Source: an uncultured Chloroflexota bacterium (lineage in GTDB: Bacteria > Chloroflexota > Anaerolineae > Anaerolineales > Anaerolineaceae). From it: a DNA stretch of 45,963 bases. Below the pieces are notes generated by a model, which was not told the origin of the DNA, ran no database searches, and worked only from the letters and a program-made list of their open reading frames with translations. Of the stretch, positions 26,431-36,221 are shown piece by piece (the first letter of the stretch is position 1; each line of letters opens with the position of its first letter). Where the stretch lies: assembly GCA_902774215.1 (NCBI GenBank), contig CACYHU010000042.1, positions 1 through 45,963 of the forward strand, given 5' to 3'. A program made the translations under genes and the position numbers.

Positions 26431-27252
26431 ATGACAGTGATAAGAGCTTCAGATGTATCATTCCAATATCGTGAGAATAAAAAAATAATAGAGAATATAA
26501 ATTTTTCTATTGAGCCCGGAAAAATCACTGCTATATTAGGAAAAAACGGAAGCGGGAAAACAACTATCATCCGTTTGATTTTAGCTCTGCTTCCACTGAA
26601 TGAAGGAAAGATTTATATAAACAATGTCGATTTGCAGAGTAAAGACGGTATTAAATATATCAGAAAACAATGCGGAATCGTATTTCAAAATCCGGATAAT
26701 CAATTTGTGTCGCCAATATTAGAGGATGATATAAAATTCGGACTCTCGAACCACTGTATACCGGAGTCATTACATTCGGATTGCGTCAAGTCTGCTTTGG
26801 AAAAGGTGAACCTGTCGGGTTTCGAAAAAAGAAAGATTTCCACTCTTTCCGGGGGGCAGAAACAAAGAGCCGCTGCTGCCGGCATTTTGGCATTAGACAA
26901 TAATATTTTATTTTTTGATGAAGCCGGATCTATGTTAGATCCAAATGGAAAGATAGAGCTTCGAAAATTAATCGAAAAATTGCGCAATCAGAATAAAACT
27001 ATTGTTCTGGTATCACAAAATATTGATGATGTCATTACAGCTGACAGAATAATTCTAATATCAGGCCATAAAATAATATGTTCGGGATCTGCCCGTGAAG
27101 TTTTGACTGATTACGAAAAACTTATAGATGCCGGAATTCAAATCCCATTTGCAGTACGTGTGTATAAAGATCTCCTGCAAAAGGGTATCAAATTAAAGAA
27201 ATGTCCGCTTACTATTGATGAACTTGCTGAGGAACTATGGAACTTGAATTGA
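26431..27252 (+). CDS. ecfA1: ECF transporter ATPase A1
   Basis: A 273-residue ABC ATPase of the energy-coupling-factor class. Walker A is GKNGSGKTT, the Q-loop 'VFQNPDNQF', the signature LSGGQKQR, and Walker B 'ILFFDEAGSMLDP' with the catalytic Glu. The H-loop reads 'VLVSQNIDD', so the switch His found in related ATPases (THD or SHD) is replaced by Gln. This suggests one degenerate ATP site in the A1-A2 heterodimer. Its 3' end overlaps ecfA2 by 16 bp. ECF modules import vitamins or metal ions with a separate S protein, which is not encoded here. Confidence 0.9.
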   Translation: MTVIRASDVSFQYRENKKIIENINFSIEPGKITAILGKNGSGKTTIIRLILALLPLNEGKIYINNVDLQSKDGIKYIRKQCGIVFQNPDNQFVSPILEDDIKFGLSNHCIPESLHSDCVKSALEKVNLSGFEKRKISTLSGGQKQRAAAAGILALDNNILFFDEAGSMLDPNGKIELRKLIEKLRNQNKTIVLVSQNIDDVITADRIILISGHKIICSGSAREVLTDYEKLIDAGIQIPFAVRVYKDLLQKGIKLKKCPLTIDELAEELWNLN

Positions 27253-28073
27253 GAAATGTCACAGTAAGTTATTCGTCAGCAGAAAAAATATTGGATAATT
27301 TTAATTTAGAAGTAAATAAGGGATTATTTTTCGGCATAACTGGGAAATCCGGCAGTGGTAAAACTACTTTGCTTGAGACAATATGTGGTTTTCATAAACC
27401 GGAAATGGGGCAGGTTTTATTCAACAACCAAAACATATACGAAGGTAAGTTTGATACTGTTTCTTTTCGAAAGAAAGTTCAAATGGTTTTCCAATTCCCT
27501 GAAAATCAATTTTTTGAAACAGATATCCGAAAAGAAATCGAATTTGGTATTAAAAATACCACTTTATCTTCCGAAGATTTAAATAGAAGAGTAACAGAAA
27601 CTTTACAAACTGTAGGGTTAAATGATAATGAAACAGAGGAATTGTCTCCATTTGCTCTCTCAGGCGGCCAAAAACGGAGACTGGCTTTAGCATGTGCTCT
27701 GGTTTTACAGCCTGAGATACTTTTATTAGATGAACCGTTTTCAGGATTAGACAACAGCGGTCAAAACCAAATAATTAAAATATTACAAAATATAAAAACA
27801 AAAGGTACAACAATCCTGATGGTTTCACATGACCCGAATGTTCTGTGTGAAATAGCAGATCGAATAATTGTTATGAACGATGGGAGAATTATCAAAAATG
27901 AAATTCCTCCAATAGTATATTCAGATAAACAATTCTGCAGCCAGCTTGGAATTGGACAACCTGATACAATAACAGCTGCAAATCTTCTCGATGTAAATCT
28001 GAATAATGATTTTACATATGAAAATTTTATTACAAAATTAGCAGAAAAATTGCTTCTAAAGAATAATGATTGA
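27237..28073 (+). CDS. ecfA2: ECF transporter ATPase A2
   Basis: A 278-residue ECF ATPase. Walker A GKSGSGKTT, Q-loop 'VFQFPENQFF' (the EcfA-type PENQ motif), signature LSGGQKRR, Walker B 'ILLLDEPFSGLD' and an intact H-loop 'VSHDPN' are all present. It overlaps both neighbours (16 bp with ecfA1, 8 bp with ecfT), the usual tight ECF arrangement. Together with A1 it powers the T component. It is the canonical half of the pair. Confidence 0.92.
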   Translation: MELELRNVTVSYSSAEKILDNFNLEVNKGLFFGITGKSGSGKTTLLETICGFHKPEMGQVLFNNQNIYEGKFDTVSFRKKVQMVFQFPENQFFETDIRKEIEFGIKNTTLSSEDLNRRVTETLQTVGLNDNETEELSPFALSGGQKRRLALACALVLQPEILLLDEPFSGLDNSGQNQIIKILQNIKTKGTTILMVSHDPNVLCEIADRIIVMNDGRIIKNEIPPIVYSDKQFCSQLGIGQPDTITAANLLDVNLNNDFTYENFITKLAEKLLLKNND

Positions 28074-28761
28074 TCTAACATATCAAACCGGAAATTCAAT
28101 TCTTCATCGCACTAAACCTGTAATTAAGTTTTTAGGGCTGATATTTTGCAGTGTCATTGTTCTTCTCAGTAAGAATTTACTATGCACTCTAATATCTGTT
28201 TCATTAATAACAATTCTTATGGTTTTTGCTAATCTTTCAATAAAGGAAGTCTTTTCCCCACTAAAAAAATTCTTTTTCTTTCTTATAATGATTTTCCTTA
28301 TGAATGTATTATTTACAAATAGTGATGAATGTTTGTACTCATACTATTTTATATGTATATCAGAAAAAGGAATTGAACAAGGTTATAATATTGTTCTTCA
28401 TACTTTAACAATTACAGTACTTTCTTCAGTTTATATTAGAACAACAACGTCAATTGAAATTATGAAAGGGATAGAAAGTGCAATGCAGCCATTACGAGTA
28501 TTTAATATTCCCACAAAAGATATTGCACTTATTATGAGTATTGCCCTTCAGTTTATTCCTGTTTTTTTTAATGACATAGAAAGAATAAAGAAAGCTCAAA
28601 TGGCAAGAGGTGCCAATTTTAATCGTGGCTCTTTTTTGGATCGAATACGTTCAGTTATTCCACTTGTAATTCCAGCTTTTATTTCAGCATTTCACAGAGC
28701 TGATGAATTATCTATAGCTATAGAGGCGAGAGGGTTTCAAAGTGACAAAGAGAACACATGA
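28066..28761 (+). CDS. ecfT: ECF transporter transmembrane component T
   Basis: A 231-residue membrane protein with about five helices. The two coupling motifs that dock into EcfA1 and EcfA2 are visible as 'QMARGANF' (about residue 183) and 'IEARGFQ' near the C-terminus. An S component for substrate choice must come from elsewhere, as in group II ECF systems that share one module among several S proteins. It is the last gene of the overlapping set; no terminator is evident before the next gene 71 bp on. Confidence 0.92.
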   Translation: MIDLTYQTGNSILHRTKPVIKFLGLIFCSVIVLLSKNLLCTLISVSLITILMVFANLSIKEVFSPLKKFFFFLIMIFLMNVLFTNSDECLYSYYFICISEKGIEQGYNIVLHTLTITVLSSVYIRTTTSIEIMKGIESAMQPLRVFNIPTKDIALIMSIALQFIPVFFNDIERIKKAQMARGANFNRGSFLDRIRSVIPLVIPAFISAFHRADELSIAIEARGFQSDKENT

Positions 28762-28832
28762 AAAGAAATCAATAAATATAATATAATTATTTTTAATCTC
28801 TTTGAATAGATCAGAAAGGGTTTTGATTCATC

Positions 28833-29096
28833 ATGGAATTTACTTATAAAACACAAGGTACTTGTTCACAGTTTATAAAATTTGAAATAGATGAAGAAAA
28901 AAGGCTTCATAATGTGCATTTTATAAACGGCTGCGATGGTAATCTGAAGAGCATAGGAAAATTGGTAGAGGGTCAGGACGCTGAAAAAATATCTGAATTA
29001 TTATGCGGCGTAAAATGCGGATTTAAACCAACCTCTTGTGGAGACCAGTTTTCCCAGGCTATTTCTAAAGCATTAGAAACTATGAACCAGGAATAA
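28833..29096 (+). CDS. Small TSCPD-domain protein (TIGR03905-type)
   Basis: An 87-residue protein with a TSCPD-like fold, related to the short domain at the end of class II ribonucleotide reductases. Conserved cysteines are seen in GTCSQ, NGCDGNL, CGVKCG and TSCGDQFSQA, likely a metal-binding set. AAAGGG lies about 12 nt upstream of the ATG. It follows ecfT by 71 bp, in the same direction. Its function is unknown; small members of this type occur widely in Bacillota and relatives. Confidence 0.85.
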   Translation: MEFTYKTQGTCSQFIKFEIDEEKRLHNVHFINGCDGNLKSIGKLVEGQDAEKISELLCGVKCGFKPTSCGDQFSQAISKALETMNQE

Positions 29097-29138
29097 ATTT
29101 GATTATTATATATTTTTATTTCTTTTGATATAGATTAT

Positions 29139-30647
29139 CTAAATATGATTTGAATTCAGCCGGATCTGATAGTTTAAAGATGAACATCTCGTTATGTTCA
29201 TTATGTACAAGTTCCGCATTTTTAGAAATCGGATATGAAAGAAAAGTATTCGCTTCATTTGTTCTAAATCTCTGAAACTTTTTCTGGTAAGTAAATCAAG
29301 ATATATGATTTGGCCCTCTTCTTCTACGAGAGGAATTACAGGGAGTCCATTTAATTTCTCAGTCAACACATTTGCATCTGAAAATGTATATCCAAACTGA
29401 TAATTATCTTTACGAAGATGATCTAAACTGTTTTTATATTTTCCGATATCATCAGTTTCCAGAAAGGGAAGACCGTCATACACTTGTGGAAAGGTATCCG
29501 GATTTTGAAAAAAACAATAATTCAGGATACCATTAGTTATAAAAATCAATATTGCTGCTGAAAAAGCATAAAGGTTCTTTTTTGTATCATTATTATCAGG
29601 TATCAGAGTAAACAAAGGAATACACCAAACCGAGGCGGGTGTGAGATAACGGGCATAATCATAACTTTGGTTATATGGTAAATCAAAAAACAGAAAAGTA
29701 ATTGCATTTAATAATAATGCAACTGGAAGCATGCCACATATTATAGTGTAAACATCTGATTTGTCTGTAATAAGCTTATATACGGAACAAAAAACAGCGT
29801 AAAGCATAACAAAAATACCGGCTGTTGATGCAATTCCCAAAAAGCTTGTTTTGGGTATTCCTGAACGATATCCAAATTGCCGCATAATTGAAAAAATTAT
29901 GATTATTATCTCGGAAAAGCCCTTATATTTTATATTTATACTTGCCCCCTGCTCTAAATGAACAATTTTCAGTATAAAAAACTGAAAGAACAATAATCCG
30001 GAAATACCTCCCAACAGTGCAGGTAAAACTTTATATATTTTTTTTATTTTTCTGCTCTTCAAACATATAATAAGCTGCAAAGCTGTAAGAGGGACTATTG
30101 TTGTAAAGAACTGTCTTATTCCATTTGAACAGGCAATAAAGGAGATAATATACGTCATCAGGAGCCATTTTCTACTACCGTTCAGTGCTTTGAAATAACA
30201 GGCGAAAATAAGAAACATAAAAATAATATAAGGTGCATAAAAACTATAATATAATACAATCCGTCCATAAGCAACGCAATATGGCAGCAAAAGAAGAATT
30301 GCACCAAATAAAATGCAATCTGTTTTCACATGAACACTATGCATCATAAAACAAAATGAAAACAGCAGCATTAATTCAATGATCAGCGTTCCAATTATAC
30401 GAACGATTGTCCAATCAGAAAAAATGAAAAATAATCCTGCAAAAATAATTTGATTGCTGATCCTGAATTCGGTACCATAAGTCCAATCGTCACAAACAGG
30501 ACTTTTCTTCTCGTATAAACAATGGGAAAGAACCATTTCACCAGATGTGTCATTATCCAGTTGAGAATTGGCTAAATGAATAATAACAAGCAAAGATAAA
30601 AAAAGGGTAAGAAAAAGGACCGAAATGAGAAGAGTTCTTTTTTTCAT
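29139..30647 (-). CDS. Polytopic membrane protein with probable 3' frameshift
   Basis: A 502-residue product with about ten to eleven hydrophobic segments and a short extracytoplasmic part at the C-terminal end, resembling GT-C-type or related envelope glycosyltransferase-like membrane proteins; no catalytic motif can be named safely. The last 35 or so residues look out of frame. If one A is added to the run of five at 29279-29283, the frame continues as a well-behaved sequence (for example NAELVHNEHNEMFIFKLS) and ends with TAA at 29118-29116. So the intact gene was probably 29116-30647. The frameshift could be genuine, phase-variable or a read error. No strong ribosome site precedes the ATG. 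Confidence 0.7.
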   Translation of the reverse strand: MKKRTLLISVLFLTLFLSLLVIIHLANSQLDNDTSGEMVLSHCLYEKKSPVCDDWTYGTEFRISNQIIFAGLFFIFSDWTIVRIIGTLIIELMLLFSFCFMMHSVHVKTDCILFGAILLLLPYCVAYGRIVLYYSFYAPYIIFMFLIFACYFKALNGSRKWLLMTYIISFIACSNGIRQFFTTIVPLTALQLIICLKSRKIKKIYKVLPALLGGISGLLFFQFFILKIVHLEQGASINIKYKGFSEIIIIIFSIMRQFGYRSGIPKTSFLGIASTAGIFVMLYAVFCSVYKLITDKSDVYTIICGMLPVALLLNAITFLFFDLPYNQSYDYARYLTPASVWCIPLFTLIPDNNDTKKNLYAFSAAILIFITNGILNYCFFQNPDTFPQVYDGLPFLETDDIGKYKNSLDHLRKDNYQFGYTFSDANVLTEKLNGLPVIPLVEEEGQIIYLDLLTRKSFRDLEQMKRILFFHIRFLKMRNLYIMNITRCSSLNYQIRLNSNHI

Positions 30648-30871
30648 AAAAAAAATTATATCATAAAGGTATAATGTAAACAGATCTTATTCCAACTGTT
30701 CTTCCTAATAAAAAAAAGCAGCATAAATTATGTTCCACCTTGTTGACTTCGCAGCAGAGATAGACAACCTCTGTTCTTTTTCATGAACTTCTTTGAATTA
30801 TCTCCATAATGATTTTTAGCCTGTTTGCAAGCAAACAGGCTGCTTTTATCCTAACATTTCAGAGTTAACAA
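30648..30871. other. Gap with a plus-strand hairpin, possible small transcript
   Basis: This gap lies upstream of the membrane-protein gene. TATAAT at 30670-30675 faces plus, without a clear -35 box. AGCCTGTTTGC-AA-GCAAACAGGCT (30818-30841) is a perfect 11-bp inverted repeat followed by GCTTTT, a plus-oriented terminator in a place where both flanking genes run minus. A 17-codon frame (MFHLVDFAAEIDNLCSFS, from the ATG at 30729) lies between. A small RNA or leader peptide is possible but unproven. Confidence 0.3.
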
Positions 30872-30920
30872 AAAACTGCCGGATATTTGAAATGAAATTA
30901 TCAGGAATTCCGGCAGTTTT
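30868..30920 (-). terminator. Rho-independent terminator of ppdK
   Basis: AAAACTGCCGGA (30872-30883) and TCCGGCAGTTTT (30909-30920) make a perfect 12-bp stem; on the minus strand TTTTTTG follows. It is usable in both directions. Confidence 0.85.
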
Positions 30921-30971
30921 ATTTCAGATACCTATAACCGGCCGATGTAGGTCCGGTTTCTGATTTTTTAG

Positions 30972-31026
30972 TTTACACTTCGGATGTTTTTCCAAGTACA
31001 TTTTTCAAACACCCGAAGTATGTAAA
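30972..31026 (-). repeat. Imperfect inverted repeat just after the ppdK stop
   Basis: TTTACACTTCGGATG (30972-30986) pairs with CACCCGAAGTATGTAAA (31010-31026) with a 2-nt bulge and one mismatch. No U-run follows on the minus strand, so it looks more like a 3' mRNA-stabilising stem upstream of the true terminator. Confidence 0.5.
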
Positions 31027-31038
31027 TTTATTCAAAAA

Positions 31039-33744
<2,706 letters not shown>

Positions 33745-33831
33745 TGAATTGATTACCCTCCTGGCAAAATATTGTTAATTTGATAAGCTGTTCAGACACA
33801 AAGTCTGACGCAATACGTCTATTACAAGTAG

Positions 33832-33861
33832 ATTGTACCATAAAATCATATATCGTGCCAA
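33832..33861 (-). promoter_or_regulatory. Promoter of ppdK
   Basis: Minus-strand TTGGCA (33861-33856), an 18-bp spacer and TACAAT (33837-33832), giving a leader of about 80 nt. Within the leader TCAGAC-ACAAA-GTCTGA (33792-33808) forms a small hairpin that could stabilise the mRNA. Confidence 0.6.
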
Positions 33862-33910
33862 TTAATTGATTGTGATTGAAAATTTTTTTATAATCAGATT
33901 TCTTTTACGT

Positions 33911-34879
33911 TCAGCACTGCGTATTTTTATCTTTTAGACAGTTCATTATTGATTTTACGGCACCGTAAATTCCAGCTTCATTCCCCATTACCGCCAGTTC
34001 TACCCGGGCATTTTCCGAAACGAAAAGAACGAGCCGGTGGAATTCTTCACGAATCGCATTCAACAAAAAATCTCCCGCCTCTGCCATACCGCCGCCAATC
34101 AGGAATAATTCCGGATCAATTACCGACGTGATCATGGCCATGGTTTGTGCAATTTTTTTTACTGCATCATCCACTATTTTTTTGGCCGGTTCATCACCTG
34201 AACGGGCTGCATCGATAATATCTTTTGCGGTGATATGATCATTATCTGATAAAACAGATAATTTTTTTTCGGATCGAAGTTTTTTCTTAAATTGATGTAC
34301 GATTCCTTCCGCGGAAGCATATTGCTGTAAATGACCGTATTTTCCACAAGCGCAGGGTTCGGTTTCATCCGGAACAATAGGAAAATGGCTCAATTCCCCC
34401 GCACCTCCAAACGCACCGTTGATAATCCGGCCGTCGAGAATCACTCCGCCGCCGATTCCCGTGCCAAGCGTAATCATCACAGCACAGCGGCAATCTTCAT
34501 GTCCGCCCATCCACCATTCTCCAAGCGCAGCAGACTTTGCATCATTTACGACGACAATATCCTCAACACCGGTCAATACACGCATTTCTTTCGATACATC
34601 AATATCCTTCCATCCCAGATTTACACAGCGTGTAACGTAATGATTGCCGATTACTGGTCCGGGAACATCGATTCCGATCCCCGCAGCAGAACTCCAATCT
34701 GTATTTTTAGAAGAAAGTAATTTTTCCGCGCTTTCTGCAATATCCGACATTATATATTTACCAAGCGCTTCGGTTCTTGTAGGAATCTCCCGTTTTTCCA
34801 ATAATCTACCATCCAGGTCAAACAAACCGATTTTGACCGTGGTTCCGCCTATATCAATTCCAAATAAAAAATTTTTCAT
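33911..34879 (-). CDS. ROK-family sugar kinase (glucokinase-like)
   Basis: A 322-residue ROK kinase counted from the ATG at 34879, where the family start FGIDIGGTTVKIGLFD follows; an ATG 30 bp upstream has its AAGG directly abutting and is less likely. The catalytic Asp is in VVNDAKSAALGE; the phosphate loop LGTGIGGG and GELSHFPI (zinc His) are present. The zinc motif reads CACGKYGH rather than CxCGxxGC: the third Cys is His and the following Glu is Gln, so metal binding or sugar preference may be altered. It probably phosphorylates glucose, mannose or another hexose. It is divergent from the fructosamine-kinase-like gene across a palindromic promoter. Confidence 0.88.
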   Translation of the reverse strand: MKNFLFGIDIGGTTVKIGLFDLDGRLLEKREIPTRTEALGKYIMSDIAESAEKLLSSKNTDWSSAAGIGIDVPGPVIGNHYVTRCVNLGWKDIDVSKEMRVLTGVEDIVVVNDAKSAALGEWWMGGHEDCRCAVMITLGTGIGGGVILDGRIINGAFGGAGELSHFPIVPDETEPCACGKYGHLQQYASAEGIVHQFKKKLRSEKKLSVLSDNDHITAKDIIDAARSGDEPAKKIVDDAVKKIAQTMAMITSVIDPELFLIGGGMAEAGDFLLNAIREEFHRLVLFVSENARVELAVMGNEAGIYGAVKSIMNCLKDKNTQC

Positions 34880-35089
34880 ATTCTTTTCAGACTGTTTTGA
34901 AGAGTTCATCCTTCAAATATTTCTGTCTTTTATTATTTTTATTTTGAAAAACATATTACTTTTATAATTTTCGACAAATTTGCCGAAATAAAGGGATTCT
35001 AAAGCATATTACCCCGGCATTTATACTCCTAGAAGGTTCAGAACGGACGGCTGCCGATTTGCAGAACAGATCATTGTTTTCTCTAGTGT

Positions 35090-35119
35090 TTATTATAACG
35101 TTAACGGAATAATAATCAA
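35090..35119. promoter_or_regulatory. Palindromic operator over the ROK-kinase promoter
   Basis: TTATTATAACGTT (35090-35102) and AACGGAATAATAA (35103-35115) form a 26-bp palindrome with 11 of 13 pairs matching, centred on GTT/AAC. On the minus strand TTGATT (35119-35114) and TATAAT (35097-35092) with a 16-bp spacer make a promoter that the palindrome overlaps. The sequence differs from the operators at 1166 and 5129, so another regulator is likely. The rest of 34910-35293 shows no gene. Confidence 0.6.
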
Positions 35120-35293
35120 TATTGTATAAAAGCATTCCAATAATGTATTGTGTTACAGTCTTGCATTTGAAAAGCTTTATCAATGATTTATTTTTTGAAG
35201 TTGAAATCAGATAAAATGCATCAGAAGAAGCTTCAAATTATAAATTCCATTTTATAATATAAAAAATTACAGTATTTATCGACAGGAAATATC

Positions 35294-36181
35294 ATGGTTT
35301 TAGCAAAAGGATTAGAAAAAGCCATTGAAAATATTTACGGGAAGAATATCCGCATCGAAAGCCGTAAGCCTGTTTTCGGCGGTGATATCAATCGTGCTTA
35401 TGCACTCAATCTTTCCGATGGATCAACGATTTTCATGAAAGCAAACACACTTCAGAAACGCGGGATTTTTGAAGGCGAAGCTGAAAGTCTTGATTTTATC
35501 CGTCAGACCATTACTGTACGTTCTCCTGAAGTGCTCGCTCTTGGAACCGACAATGATTTTTCCTTTCTTCTTTTAGAATACATCAGGTCCGGTCATGCTG
35601 ACATGAAATCCTCTGAAGAACTGGGAATCGGTCTTGCGCAGATGCATCTGGCTGATACAGCCGGATGCGTAAAAGGCGGAAGGTTTGGGGCTCTTCATGA
35701 CCATCTGCTTGGCTCCGGTATTCAGGACAACACACCAATGGACAGCTGGGTCAGGTTTTTCGCTGAATGCCGTCTTCGTCCGCATTTTGAAAAAGCGGCT
35801 CAATATTTTGACAACGGGACCCGCGGACAAATAGACAAATTTTTGGACAACCTCAGTAATTACCTTACTGAACCGGATCATCCGTCCCTTCTCCACGGAG
35901 ATTTGTGGGCAGGAAATTATATGGTTGACGAAAACGGTCATCCTTGGCTGATCGATCCGGCTGCTTATGTCGGGCATGCCGAGGCGGATCTTGCTTTGAC
36001 AGAACTTTTTGGAGGATTTGACAGGTTTTTTTACGAAGCTTATCAAAGTACAATTAAACTTGATCCCGGTTACCGGGACCGCAGGGATATTTATAATCTG
36101 TATCATCTGGTAAAACATTTGAATCTTTTCGGAACGGGCTACCTGCCTCCGGTAAGATCTATCCTGAGAAAATACAGCTGA
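35294..36181 (+). CDS. Fructosamine-3-kinase-family protein
   Basis: A 295-residue small-molecule kinase of the FN3K family (protein-kinase-like fold). The nucleotide-binding start 'FGGDINRAYAL' is followed by 'FMKAN' (ATP Lys), the catalytic loop LLHGDLWAGN and 'LIDPAAYVGHAEADLAL' with the metal-binding Asp. Family members phosphorylate the sugar on glycated amines so that the adduct falls apart, or phosphorylate free ketoses in some bacteria. AGGA lies 7 nt before the ATG. It is followed 40 bp later by the beta-mannosidase gene in the same direction, so a sugar-related role is likely. The exact substrate is not known. Confidence 0.88.
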   Translation: MVLAKGLEKAIENIYGKNIRIESRKPVFGGDINRAYALNLSDGSTIFMKANTLQKRGIFEGEAESLDFIRQTITVRSPEVLALGTDNDFSFLLLEYIRSGHADMKSSEELGIGLAQMHLADTAGCVKGGRFGALHDHLLGSGIQDNTPMDSWVRFFAECRLRPHFEKAAQYFDNGTRGQIDKFLDNLSNYLTEPDHPSLLHGDLWAGNYMVDENGHPWLIDPAAYVGHAEADLALTELFGGFDRFFYEAYQSTIKLDPGYRDRRDIYNLYHLVKHLNLFGTGYLPPVRSILRKYS

Positions 36182-36221
36182 AAATCACTTCTAAGATCAA
36201 TAATATGCAAAGGAATTAGGT

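Noticed and set aside
34962-35183. Minus-strand 73-codon frame in the ROK/FN3K gap
   Set aside because: No ribosome site, no family resemblance, and it spans the palindromic promoter.
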